A stretch of DNA of 51,080 bases from Prauserella endophytica (GCF_005146945.1 NZ_SWMS01000016.1:1-51080); one strand, 5' to 3'; shown: positions 35,256-43,237, counted from the first letter of the stretch. Notes: generated by a model not told the origin, from the letters alone. Numbers and translations: made by a program.

Positions 35256-35902
35256 CGGGCCTCACCGCCAGCCACGCGCAGCGACGGGCGTCGCTCGGAC
35301 TCGAGCTGGCGCAGCAGCCCACGCGCCTGGTTCTCGCTGATGCCCAGCTCCCGCGCCAGGCGACCCCGCCCGACCTTCACACCCTCGGCATCACCAGCGG
35401 CCACCAGATACCTGGCACGGTCCACCAGGTCATCACCAGCTTGTCCAGCATGCTGGACAAGCTGGGCATGGCCCTCGGGGGCCGAGTCGACGCGCCTGGG
35501 CGCATCGACCGAGGTCTGCCGGGTGACTGCCAGGGCCGCCAGGTGGGCCACCGCGCCCAGCACCGCTGGTGGCACCGCGGCCACCGCAACCACCGCCCAC
35601 CACGGTGGCGTCACCTGGTAGGCCACCAGGGCGTGGCTGGTGGCGTTCCCGCCCACCGACAACGCGATCATCGTCAACGCCAGCGTGCGGGCGAACCGCC
35701 GGGCAGCGCCCGGTGCGTCACCTGTCAACCACAAGCGCGTGGCCACCAGCGCGGCGGCGTCGATGCACACCGGCAACAACCACGCCAACCCGGCGGGTGT
35801 CCCGGCCAACACGGCCAGCTGCCGGAGCGCGTCGAACGACAGCACCGCAGCCGCGCCGGCCACCACCGCCAGCCCAGTCCACGTGATCCACGAACGCCTC
35901 AT
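35252..35902 (-). CDS. DUF2637 membrane protein (spread-like)
   Basis: A protein of 216 residues. Four membrane helices (about 8-25, 34-52, 72-92 and 100-120) match DUF2637, a family found next to tra genes in actinomycete plasmids and AICEs and likened to Spd proteins for intramycelial spread. The C-terminus holds a helix-turn-helix (RGRLARELGISENQARGLLR), so the protein could link membrane and DNA. The ATG at 35902 overlaps the upstream gene's stop, and its own stop overlaps the tra start. Confidence 0.85.
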   Translation of the reverse strand: MRRSWITWTGLAVVAGAAAVLSFDALRQLAVLAGTPAGLAWLLPVCIDAAALVATRLWLTGDAPGAARRFARTLALTMIALSVGGNATSHALVAYQVTPPWWAVVAVAAVPPAVLGAVAHLAALAVTRQTSVDAPRRVDSAPEGHAQLVQHAGQAGDDLVDRARYLVAAGDAEGVKVGRGRLARELGISENQARGLLRQLESERRPSLRVAGGEAR

Positions 35903-36252
35903 CGGGTCACCCCCGGGCAGTACAGGCCCGCGGTGACCGTGGCGACATGCAGCACGATCACCAGCACCAGGAGCACGGCCAGCGCGAGCGCGAGCACCAG
36001 ATAGCCACGCCGAGGGGTGGGCGCCGGGGGACGGTTGAGCGCGCCAGGGAGCGTCAGCCGGTCGTCTGGCCACGGCTCGCCGTAGCGGCCCCCGGTGAAG
36101 CGCCACAGCGCGTCCAAGGCACCGGTGAGGGCGTCCAGACCGCCCTCGTCGTAGCGGTCCCCGGTCTGGTCCAGCGCCAGACTGTGCTCGTCGCGCTCCT
36201 CGCGCAACGTGCGCTCCAGCATCCCCAGCTGGGGGTACGGCTCGGCGGTCAT
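35899..36252 (-). CDS. Small membrane protein of the transfer operon
   Basis: A protein of 117 residues. The first 80 are soluble and acidic (YPQLGMLERTLREERDEHSL); one membrane helix is near 85-108 (YLVLALALAVLLVLVIVLHV). Not recognised further. Both ends overlap the neighbouring genes by four bases. The 17 bases around its start are identical to those around the tra start, although the proteins are otherwise unrelated. Confidence 0.75.
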   Translation of the reverse strand: MTAEPYPQLGMLERTLREERDEHSLALDQTGDRYDEGGLDALTGALDALWRFTGGRYGEPWPDDRLTLPGALNRPPAPTPRRGYLVLALALAVLLVLVIVLHVATVTAGLYCPGVTR

Positions 36253-36536
36253 CGGGAACCACCACCACGCACGATGCGGAGCTGCCCGCGGCGAGCGGTA
36301 CGCCGCGTGGGGGAGCCGGGGATCACGCGCAACGGCGGCCGCATGCCGAGGTAGGCCTCGGCTGCCCGCAGCTCGGTCTCACGGTGGTGGCGGATCAGCG
36401 TCCGGGCCACCTCGTCGCGCGCATCGAGCCGGGCATGCACCTCGGCAAGCTGACGGCCCACTCTCTCGGTCGCTTCGAGCGTGGTGCTCAGCAGCACGCG
36501 GATCTCGCCCAGGCCCTGGGCAGTAGTGTCATTCAA
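36249..36536 (-). CDS. Small helical protein, first gene of the transfer operon
   Basis: A protein of 95 residues, predicted coiled coil (EATERVGRQLAEVHARLDAR, then EVARTLIRHHRETELR) with a basic C-terminus. No domain recognised. TTG at 36536 is chosen because AAGGAG lies eight bases before it; the GTG at 36545 almost touches that ribosome site. Its stop overlaps the next start by four bases. A long imperfect hairpin (about 36562-36606) lies upstream toward the element end. Confidence 0.68.
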   Translation of the reverse strand: MNDTTAQGLGEIRVLLSTTLEATERVGRQLAEVHARLDARDEVARTLIRHHRETELRAAEAYLGMRPPLRVIPGSPTRRTARRGQLRIVRGGGSR

Positions 36537-36612
36537 CGGGTCCACTCCTTGTCAGTGGATCAAGGCCCTCGGTTGGTGTTCGCACACCGCCGGGGGCCGC
36601 CTTGTTCTGTTG

Positions 36613-36636
36613 GCTCCTGGGGCGCACTGGGGGCGC
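36613..36636. repeat. Arm-type repeat near attR
   Basis: Second copy of the 24-bp sequence at 26381-26404 (one difference, A for G), same orientation, 106 bp inside the right core repeat. Noncoding here. Candidate integrase arm site. Confidence 0.65.
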
Positions 36637-36640
36637 GCCA

Positions 36641-36680
36641 GGCTGTAAGCGGCTAGAAGTTGTTGGAAGTAGCTAGAAGC
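36641..36680. repeat. Four phased 10-bp repeats inside the right end
   Basis: Successive decamers GGCTGTAAGC, GGCTAGAAGT, TGTTGGAAGT and AGCTAGAAGC place AAG at exactly 10-bp steps (36647, 36657, 36667, 36677). The units lie on one face of the helix between the arm-type repeat and the core. They suit cooperative binding of a small protein such as Xis, or a bend. Confidence 0.65.
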
Positions 36681-36741
36681 TGTTTGAGCAGGTCAGCAGC
36701 CATCTGGTCGCGTTCGCGCTGGTAGCGCGTTCGCCGACATC

Positions 36742-36758
36742 AGTTCCGCCTGTTCTGA
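36742..36758. repeat. attR core (17-bp direct repeat)
   Basis: Identical to 26334-26350. The bases after it are the original chromosomal sequence downstream of nucS; the 144 bp up to the symporter start hold no gene. Confidence 0.92.
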
Positions 36759-36902
36759 CCTCCGCGACGGCTGTCACCAAGTCACCAACACGTGCCGATT
36801 TGCCGTGTGGCATTCACCCGCGGGAAATCGTGCGGTAATGTGCGCCCGCAGGTTGATCCCTGATGAGTGTTGTTGACTGGTGTTGATTCCGGAGGTGGGC
36901 TG

Positions 36903-38603
36903 GTGACCGTCCTTGCCCAGGCGGATCTGCGGCTCGATGCGAACGCGATCGACTACTTACTGCTGGCCTTCTACTTCTTGCTGGTCCTCGGAATCGGCTA
37001 TCTGTCGCGAAGGCAGGTGTCCACCAGCCTCGACTTCTTCCTGTCCGGCAGGTCGCTGCCGGCGTGGGTGACCGGGCTCGCGTTCATCGCTGCCAACCTG
37101 GGCGCCATCGAGGTCATGGGCATGTCGGCCAACGGCGCCCAGTACGGCATGCCGACCGCGCACTACTTCTGGATCGGCGCGGTGCCGGCCATGCTCTTCC
37201 TCGGCATCGTGATGATGCCGTTCTACTACGGCTCCAAGGTGCGCAGCGTTCCCGAGTTCATGCTGCGCCGCTTCGGCAAGCCCGCGCACCTCGTCAACGG
37301 CATCAGCTTCGCGCTCGCGCAGATCCTGATCGCCGGGGCGAACCTGTTCCTGCTCGCGAGCGTGGTCAACCTGCTGCTGGGCTGGCCCATCTGGGTGTCG
37401 ATCATCCTCGCCGCCGTGATCGTGCTGTCCTACACGGCGCTCGGAGGTCTCTCGGCCGCGATCTACAACGAGGTGCTCCAGTTCTTCGTGATCGTGGCCG
37501 CGCTGCTGCCGCTCACGATCGTCGGCCTCTACAAGGTCGGCGGGTGGGAAGGCCTCGTCGACAGGATCAGCGGCGGCCCCGGCGGCGCCGAGCAGCTCGA
37601 CTCGTGGCCCGGCAACCAGCTCACCGGTTTCGGCAGCAACTTCCTGTCGGTGCTGGGCCTCGTCTTCGGCCTCGGCTTCGTGCTCTCCTTTGGTTACTGG
37701 ACCACGAACTTCGTCGAGGTCCAGCGCGCGATGGCGTCCAAGAGCATGTCGGCCGCGCGGCGCACCCCGATCATCGGCGCGTTCCCGAAGATCCTCATCC
37801 CGTTCATCGTGATCATCCCGGGCATGATCGCGGGCGTCACCGTCACCGAGCTGGCGGGCGAGAACAAGGAAGCACTGCTGAACGGTGACGCCGCGCCGAG
37901 CGGGGCGACGTTCAACGACGCGCTCCTGCTGCTCATGCGCGACCTGCTGCCCAACGGCATGCTCGGCATCGCGATCGCCGGCCTGCTCGCCTCGTTCATG
38001 GCCGGCATGGCGGCGAACCTGAGCTCGTTCAACACGGTGTTCACCTACGACATCTGGCAGGCCTACCTCAAGAAGGACCGGCCAGACGACTACTACCTGC
38101 GCACCGGCCGCGTGGTGACGGCGGCGGCGACGGTGCTCGCGATCGGCACGGCGTTCATCGCGTCCACCTACAGCAACCTGATGGACTACCTGCAGCAGCT
38201 GTTCTCGTTCTTCAACGCGCCGCTGTTCGCCACGTTCATCCTCGGTATGTTCTGGAAGCGCATGACGCCGACCGCGGGCTGGACGGGCCTGGTCAGCGGC
38301 ACCGCGGCGGCGGTCACGGTGTTCCTGCTCGCCGAGACCGGGGTGTGGGACCTGCCGGGCCAGGGCGCCTCGTTCGTGGGCGCCGGTGCGGCCTTCGTGG
38401 TCGACGTCGTGGTGAGCGTCGTGGTGACCTACGCGACGCAGCCCAAGCCCGAGCCGCAGCTCGTCGGCCTGGTCTACTCGCTGACCCCCAAGGAGAACCT
38501 GCGGCACTCGACGACGGGTGAGGACGCGGGCTGGTACCGCAACCCGGGCCTGCTCGCCGGGATCGCGCTGGTGATCACCATCGTGCTGAACTTCATCTTC
38601 TAG
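36903..38603 (+). CDS. Sodium:solute symporter (SSS family, sugar-transporter-like)
   Basis: A protein of 566 residues with about 14 membrane helices. SSS proteins bring solutes into the cell with sodium ions. The LeuT-like core includes DFFLSGRSLPAWVTGLAFIAANLG near the N-terminus, and GLLASFMAGMAANLSSFNTVFTYDIW carries the conserved serine region of the sodium site. The pattern resembles SglT-type sugar transporters, but substrate cannot be fixed. The GTG at 36903 has GGAGG seven bases upstream. It is followed by a small membrane protein gene 12 bp later. Confidence 0.9.
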   Translation: MTVLAQADLRLDANAIDYLLLAFYFLLVLGIGYLSRRQVSTSLDFFLSGRSLPAWVTGLAFIAANLGAIEVMGMSANGAQYGMPTAHYFWIGAVPAMLFLGIVMMPFYYGSKVRSVPEFMLRRFGKPAHLVNGISFALAQILIAGANLFLLASVVNLLLGWPIWVSIILAAVIVLSYTALGGLSAAIYNEVLQFFVIVAALLPLTIVGLYKVGGWEGLVDRISGGPGGAEQLDSWPGNQLTGFGSNFLSVLGLVFGLGFVLSFGYWTTNFVEVQRAMASKSMSAARRTPIIGAFPKILIPFIVIIPGMIAGVTVTELAGENKEALLNGDAAPSGATFNDALLLLMRDLLPNGMLGIAIAGLLASFMAGMAANLSSFNTVFTYDIWQAYLKKDRPDDYYLRTGRVVTAAATVLAIGTAFIASTYSNLMDYLQQLFSFFNAPLFATFILGMFWKRMTPTAGWTGLVSGTAAAVTVFLLAETGVWDLPGQGASFVGAGAAFVVDVVVSVVVTYATQPKPEPQLVGLVYSLTPKENLRHSTTGEDAGWYRNPGLLAGIALVITIVLNFIF

Positions 38604-38615
38604 GAGGAGCGGACC

Positions 38616-38888
38616 ATGGCACACGAGTCACGCTCGCGCCGCGCGGGCGTCTTCGACATCCGGCTGATCATCGCGCTGCTCATCGGCGTCTACGGCGCGG
38701 TGCTCACCGTGCTCGGTCTCGGGTTCACCACCGACGAGGACATCGCCAAGGCCGCGAACGTCAACATCAACCTGTGGGCGGGCCTCGCGATGCTCCTGTT
38801 CGCGGGGCTGTTCGTGCTCTGGACCTGGCTGCGGCCGCTGCGCGTGCCCGAGGACGGGCAGGCGATGCAGCAGGAGAGCGGGGAGTAG
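38616..38888 (+). CDS. Small two-helix membrane protein, symporter partner
   Basis: A protein of 90 residues with two membrane helices (about 14-35 and 50-70) and a short acidic C-terminus. The ATG is preceded by AGGAG. It is probably co-transcribed with the symporter; such small proteins often follow SSS genes in actinobacteria and may be accessory subunits. Function not established. Confidence 0.78.
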   Translation: MAHESRSRRAGVFDIRLIIALLIGVYGAVLTVLGLGFTTDEDIAKAANVNINLWAGLAMLLFAGLFVLWTWLRPLRVPEDGQAMQQESGE

Positions 38889-38907
38889 GAACCGGCGTGC
38901 GGTCCCC

Positions 38908-39012
38908 GCGAGTCCCCCGCTCCGGACGGCGAGTCCCCCGCTCTGGATGGCGAGTTGCCCGCTCTGGATGGCGAGTTGCCCGCTCTGGACGGTGAGTTGC
39001 CCGCTCTGGGAG
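38908..39012. repeat. Five 21-bp tandem repeats (block 1)
   Basis: Five units of the type GCGAGTCCCCCGCTCCGGAC plus one base, exact 21-bp period, with few differences. They are the reverse complement of block 2 at 39057-39203. No spacers of constant length separate them, so this is not a CRISPR array. Confidence 0.9.
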
Positions 39013-39056
39013 CGCAAGATTCACGAGCGAGAGTGCGCGACTCACGTGCGTGGGCG

Positions 39057-39203
39057 GGGGACCCGTGTGCTGGAGTGGGGGACTCGCGTGCTGGAGTGGG
39101 GGACTCGCGTGCCGGGGCGGGGGACTCGCGTGCTGGAGTGGGGGACTCGCGTGCTGGAGTGCGGGACTCGCGTGCCGGAGCGGGGGACTCGCGCAGGGGA
39201 GTG
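39057..39203. repeat. Seven 21-bp tandem repeats (block 2, inverted)
   Basis: Seven units of the type GGGGACTCGCGTGCTGGAGT plus one base, the inverse of block 1, 44 bp away. Together the blocks could fold into a stem of about 100 bases. Because 21 is a multiple of three, heptapeptide-repeat frames open in several phases, but no protein is likely. The region separates the symporter operon from the lipoprotein gene. Confidence 0.88.
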
Positions 39204-39254
39204 GAAACCCAGGTTCCGTGCACGGAGCGCGCGCCGTCCGGCTAACGTGCTCTC

Positions 39255-40247
39255 GTGCTGAATCGTGTCTCGTCGCGTCCGGTGTTCGTGCTCGGCATCG
39301 TCCTTCTCGGACTCGCGAGTGGGTGCGCGGGTGAGGACCTCTCCCGCTCGAACTACCAGCGCACCACGGTGACCGCCGAGGCGGGCAGCGGGCAGGGTGG
39401 CGTGCCTGCCGGGCCGATCACCGACCCGGCCTTCGGGCTCTCGGCGCTGCGCTCGGTGGACCCGTGCGAGCTGCTCTCGGGCGACGACGTGATCGGCGAC
39501 CTGGGCACCGTCTCGGACGAGCCGTACGAGTCGGAGTGGGGCTCCTGCCGGGTCGACGTGCAGGACGCCGGCGGCAAGACCGTCGAGGTGGGTGTCGACC
39601 TCGGCGCCTCGCCGATGGGCGTGGACCCGACCGGGGCGATCGAGGGCCTGCCGTTCCTCGAGAACAAGCTCGACGACGTCACCTGCTACAGCACCGCGAT
39701 CTACTCGGAGCAGCCAGCGCTCGGGGTCACGGTGCAGACCGGCTACCAGGGCGGCAACCCTTGCGACGTCGGCTACACGACTCTGCAGAAGGTGGTGCGG
39801 GCGCTACGGGCGGAGCCCGCGAAGTACGACGTACCCGCCGGCTCGCTGCTGGAGGCCGACCCGTGCGCGAGCGCGGACGAGGCCGTGCTCGCTCAGGTGC
39901 TCGGCGGCAGCCCGAAGCGGATGGCGATGGGCCTGCACAAGTGCGACCTCTCCTTCGGGGCAGAGCCGACGATCAGCGTGCGGTTCCGCGCGGGCTATCC
40001 GCCGGACACCACTGACGGCGGCACCGAGGTCGACCTCGGCGGCGGGGTGAAGGCCATCCAGGAGCCCGGCAGCACCGACACCGCCGAGTGCAGCGTCGAG
40101 TGGGTGCACCGCCCCGGCGAGGACGGAGCGAACGAGCTGGCGACCGTGGACTACTACGACTACAACGACGGGGCGAGCAAGGACGACGCCTGCAGCCGTG
40201 CGCTGGAGGTCGCCAAGAGCGTCGCCCCCAAGCTCCCGACCGCTTAG
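39255..40247 (+). CDS. DUF3558-like lipoprotein
   Basis: A protein of 330 residues. An N-terminal hydrophobic stretch ends in a lipobox (LASGC), so it is anchored on the outer membrane face. Two similar halves each begin with a DPC motif (SVDPCELLSGDDV and EADPCASADEAV), the mark of DUF3558 proteins, which are abundant in Pseudonocardiaceae and unstudied. Four or more cysteines could form disulphides. TAACGT ends six bases before the GTG and there is no ribosome site, so the mRNA may be leaderless. Confidence 0.83.
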   Translation: MLNRVSSRPVFVLGIVLLGLASGCAGEDLSRSNYQRTTVTAEAGSGQGGVPAGPITDPAFGLSALRSVDPCELLSGDDVIGDLGTVSDEPYESEWGSCRVDVQDAGGKTVEVGVDLGASPMGVDPTGAIEGLPFLENKLDDVTCYSTAIYSEQPALGVTVQTGYQGGNPCDVGYTTLQKVVRALRAEPAKYDVPAGSLLEADPCASADEAVLAQVLGGSPKRMAMGLHKCDLSFGAEPTISVRFRAGYPPDTTDGGTEVDLGGGVKAIQEPGSTDTAECSVEWVHRPGEDGANELATVDYYDYNDGASKDDACSRALEVAKSVAPKLPTA

Positions 40248-40268
40248 CTCTTCCGGGTCTTTCGCCAC

Positions 40269-40309
40269 TTGGCGTCAACCGGCCCCCGGCAAGTAGGTTG
40301 AACCTGCTA
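40269..40309 (+). promoter_or_regulatory. Possible promoter of the dhaKLM operon
   Basis: TTGGCG (40269-40274) and TAGGTT (40294-40299) with a long 19-base spacer. The -10 box overlaps the palindrome AGGTTGAACCT. No regulator gene of the DhaR type is adjacent. Confidence 0.35.
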
Positions 40310-40338
40310 CCCGCACATAGCCGTGGCTGGAGGTACGC

Positions 40339-41340
40339 ATGAAGAAGATCATCAACGATCCGGCGACCGTGGTCACCGAGTCACTGCGAGGGCTCGCCGC
40401 CGCGCATGCCGATCTGCTCCGCGTCGGCTACGACCCCGACCACGTTGTGCGTGCCGACGCGCCCGTGAGCGGCAAGGTCGCGGTCATCTCCGGCGGCGGC
40501 TCGGGGCACGAGCCGCTGCATGGGGGGTTCGTCGGTCCCGGGATGCTGCATGCCGCCGTTCCCGGCGCCGTGTTCACCTCGCCGACGCCGGACGCGGTGC
40601 AGGCCGCCATCTCGGCGACCACCGGTGAGGCCGGTGCGCTCTTGATCGTCAAGAACTACACCGGCGACGTGCTCAACTTCGAGACCGCGGCCGAGCTGGC
40701 CTCGGCGGAGGAGCTCGACGTGCGCAGCGTCGTGATCGACGACGACGTCGCCGTGGCCGACTCCACGTTCACCGCGGGCAGGCGCGGGGTCGGCGGCACG
40801 GTGCTACTGGAGAAGCTCACCGGCGCCGCCGCCGAGCGCGGGGACAGCCTCGACGACGTGGAGGCGTTGGCGCGCAAGGTGATCGGCCAGGTGCGCTCGA
40901 TCGGCGTCGCGCTGACGGCGCCCACCGTGCCGCACGTCGGCGAGCCGAGCTTCGACCTGGCCGGCGACGAGATCGAGTTCGGCATCGGCATCCACGGCGA
41001 GCCGGGCAGGGAACGCATCAAGGCGGAGCCTGCCGACTCGCTGGTGGAGCGCATGATCTCGGCCGTGGTCGAGGACGTGCCCTTCGGCGACGGCGACGAG
41101 GTGCTGCTGTTCACCAACTCCATGGGGGCCACCCCGCTCATCGAGCTCTACCTCGCCCACGGCATCGCGGAGCGCCTGCTCGCCGAGCGTGGCATCCGGG
41201 TGACGCGCAGACTGGTGGGGCCGTACATCACGAGCCTGGAGATGCAGGGGATCAGCGTGACACTGTTGCGAATGGACGACCAGCTCACCGAACTGTGGGA
41301 CGCACCGGTCAACACACCGGCGTTGCGGTGGGGGATGTGA
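40339..41340 (+). CDS. dhaK: PTS-dependent dihydroxyacetone kinase, substrate-binding subunit
   Basis: A protein of 333 residues that holds dihydroxyacetone covalently on a histidine while DhaL transfers phosphate. H219 in GIGIHGEPGRE is the hemiaminal histidine; SGGGSGHEPLHGGFVG (51-66) forms the other side of the site. ATG with GGAGG upstream. Its TGA overlaps the dhaL ATG (TGATG). With dhaL and dhaM it converts dihydroxyacetone to its phosphate with PEP as donor. Confidence 0.95.
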   Translation: MKKIINDPATVVTESLRGLAAAHADLLRVGYDPDHVVRADAPVSGKVAVISGGGSGHEPLHGGFVGPGMLHAAVPGAVFTSPTPDAVQAAISATTGEAGALLIVKNYTGDVLNFETAAELASAEELDVRSVVIDDDVAVADSTFTAGRRGVGGTVLLEKLTGAAAERGDSLDDVEALARKVIGQVRSIGVALTAPTVPHVGEPSFDLAGDEIEFGIGIHGEPGRERIKAEPADSLVERMISAVVEDVPFGDGDEVLLFTNSMGATPLIELYLAHGIAERLLAERGIRVTRRLVGPYITSLEMQGISVTLLRMDDQLTELWDAPVNTPALRWGM

Positions 41341-41963
41341 TGGGCTGCGATGCAGCTGCCGTCGCGGCCCTACTGCGGGCAGGGGCCGCCACGATCGCCG
41401 AGCACAGGGTGGAGCTGACCGACCTCGACCGGCCGATCGGTGACTCCGACCACGGCGAGAACCTGAACCGCGGCTTCACCGCCGTCGTGTCCACGTTGGA
41501 CACGGCGGTTCCGGAGACGCCGGGTGGCGTGCTCAAGCTCGCGGCAACCACGCTGATCTCCAAGGTCGGCGGTGCCGCGGGTCCGTTGTACGGCACGGCT
41601 TTCCTGCGTGCCGCGACGACGCTGGGCGACAAGTCCGAACTGGACGCGGCCTCGGTGGTCGCGGCGCTGCAGGCCGCGCTCGCCGGGGTGGTGGCGCGCG
41701 GCAAGGCCGACGTCGGCGACGCGACGATGGTCGACGCGCTGAGCCCCGCCGCCGCGGCTGCGGAGGCCAGCGAGAACAACGGGATAGCCGGGTTACTGGC
41801 GGCCGCGGCGGACGCCGCCGACCAGGGCGCGCAGTCCACGGTGCCACTCGTCGCGCGCAAGGGCAGGGCGTCCTACCTCGGCGAGCGCAGTGTCGGGCAC
41901 CTCGATCCCGGCGCCCGCTCGACCGCGCTGCTGTTGCGGGCCTTCGCCGAGGCGGTGCGATGA
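41340..41963 (+). CDS. dhaL: Dihydroxyacetone kinase ADP-binding subunit
   Basis: A protein of 207 residues, an eight-helix barrel. The magnesium-ADP site DSDHGEN (35-41) is intact. ADP stays bound as a cofactor and is rephosphorylated by DhaM. The ATG at 41340 overlaps the dhaK stop by one base, and its own end overlaps dhaM by four bases, so the three subunits are translationally coupled. Confidence 0.94.
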   Translation: MGCDAAAVAALLRAGAATIAEHRVELTDLDRPIGDSDHGENLNRGFTAVVSTLDTAVPETPGGVLKLAATTLISKVGGAAGPLYGTAFLRAATTLGDKSELDAASVVAALQAALAGVVARGKADVGDATMVDALSPAAAAAEASENNGIAGLLAAAADAADQGAQSTVPLVARKGRASYLGERSVGHLDPGARSTALLLRAFAEAVR

Positions 41964-42637
41964 GGGTCGGTCTCGTGGTCGTGTCGCACAGTGCGCGGCT
42001 GGCCGAGGGCGTGGTGGAGCTGGCGGCGCAGATGGCGCCCGACGTGACGGTGCTCGCCGCCGGTGGCCTGCCCGACGGCGGGGTCGGCACCGACTACGAC
42101 TCAGTGGTCGCCGCCGTGCAACGTGCGGACTCCGGGGCCGGGGTGGTGCTTCTCTACGACCTCGGCAGCGCGCAGATGACCGCCGAGCTGGCCGTGGAGA
42201 GCCTGGCCGATCCGGGGTCGGCCGTGGTCGTCGACGCCCCGCTCGTGGAGGGTGCCGTGGCTGCCTCGGTCGCCGCGCAGGGTGGTGCCGATCGCGCCGC
42301 CGTCGCCGAGGCCGCGGCGTCGGCGGGAGCGCCGCCCGCCGTCGAAACCGGCCTCGCCCCCGAGGCCGGTGCCCCGCAGACCACGCGACTGACCTTGCAC
42401 AACGAGGTCGGCCTGCACGCTCGGCCCGCAGCGCTCCTGGTGCGCAGCATCGCCGGGCTCGACGCGGACGTGCGGATCCGGCTTGGCGACGACGAGGCGG
42501 ACGGGCACAGCGTGCTCGCGCTCATGTCCCTCTCGGCGCGCAAGGACGACACGATCGACGTCAGCGCCACCGGACCCCAGGCGGGCGAGGCCATCCGGCG
42601 GATCGAGGCGCTCGCCGAACGGAACTTCGACGAGTAA
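41960..42637 (+). CDS. dhaM: Dihydroxyacetone kinase phosphotransfer subunit with HPr domain
   Basis: A protein of 225 residues. Residues 1-125 are the EIIA-like domain with the phosphorylated H10 (VVSHSARLAEG); an Ala/Pro linker leads to an HPr domain from about 140, with H153 in NEVGLHARPAALLV. E. coli DhaM has a third, enzyme I-like part that is missing here, so phosphate must come from a separate enzyme I. No PTS enzyme I gene is found in this window. Confidence 0.92.
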   Translation: MRVGLVVVSHSARLAEGVVELAAQMAPDVTVLAAGGLPDGGVGTDYDSVVAAVQRADSGAGVVLLYDLGSAQMTAELAVESLADPGSAVVVDAPLVEGAVAASVAAQGGADRAAVAEAAASAGAPPAVETGLAPEAGAPQTTRLTLHNEVGLHARPAALLVRSIAGLDADVRIRLGDDEADGHSVLALMSLSARKDDTIDVSATGPQAGEAIRRIEALAERNFDE

Positions 42638-43237
42638 CGGCGCAGTTGTGCGTCATCCGGCAGGCCTTCGACACGATCGACTACCGCGGGACTGCTCGCC
42701 GAGCGCTCGCTGACCGAGGTGGACGCGAACGTCGAGACTCCGGTGCCGGGGTTCACGTCCTGCGACGTTCTTGGCGTGCACGTCGGGAACCACGGTGCAG
42801 CCGTCGCCGGGACGGCGGACGTTCACCGGTGCCGAGAATGCGGACCCGCGCTTCTCGAGCGGTCTCACCGGGCAGCGGTTCGAGGAGCCGGGGGCTCCCC
42901 GCACGTGGCGTCCGCGAGACGATCGGCTCCCCTGCAGCGAGTGCGACACCCTGGAGCTCGCGTCCCGTACGGGCCGTTGCCCGGCGTCGGGGACGGCTGC
43001 GCCAGGGCACAGGAGCCGGCCGAGCCGGTCTGGCCGAGGTAGCACCCGTTACTCAGACGGCAGCGCGAGGTCGCGGCGGTGTTCGTGCGGGCAGGCGGCC
43101 GTGCGATGTGGCGCGTGCGCTCGCGAACACGGCGTGGCCGAAGCCGCCCCGGCCTGATTCGATTCCGTACTGCTTCCCGATCGACGGCGTGGGACCATCG
43201 GAACTCTTACTCATCGGTAACCCTCGTGGAGGCGGCC
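42638..43237 (+). pseudogene. 600-bp stretch with decayed coding character, no convincing gene
   Basis: No frame gives a recognisable protein. On the plus strand, codons from about 42700 to 42850 in one frame (LLAERSLTEVDANVETPVPG) have the usual G/C-ending bias, which then weakens; a second frame looks better from about 42880 to 43000. This pattern fits an old frameshifted gene. Several open frames of 100-130 codons exist on both strands but lack ribosome sites and domains. The source gene could not be identified. Confidence 0.4.

Larger units (their letters stand above)
26351..36758. mobile_element. Actinomycete integrative and conjugative element in the 3' end of nucS
   Basis: A 10,408-bp element bounded by identical 17-bp direct repeats (26334-26350 and 36742-36758). 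It has the modules of pSAM2-type AICEs: integrase next to one end, XRE repressor, excisionase, a replication-like ATPase, small zinc-binding proteins, and a transfer operon with an FtsK-type translocase and DUF2637 spread-like protein. Left and right operons converge on the terminator at 32792. AICEs known to me use tRNA genes; this one uses the stop-codon region of a DNA repair gene. No resistance or metabolic cargo is recognisable. Confidence 0.92.

Noticed and set aside
35903-36268. N-terminal extension of the DUF2637 gene up to 36268
   Set aside because: The extra 122 codons mirror the small membrane protein gene in another frame; the DUF2637 homology starts at ATG 35902, which overlaps that gene's stop.
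38908-39203. Possible CRISPR array
   Set aside because: The units are directly adjacent without unique spacers, the two blocks are inverted to each other, and there are no cas genes in the window.
38690-39223. Minus-strand frame coding for heptapeptide repeats such as ARESPTP
   Set aside because: It arises because the 21-bp DNA repeat is a multiple of three; no start signal, and it overlaps the small membrane protein gene.
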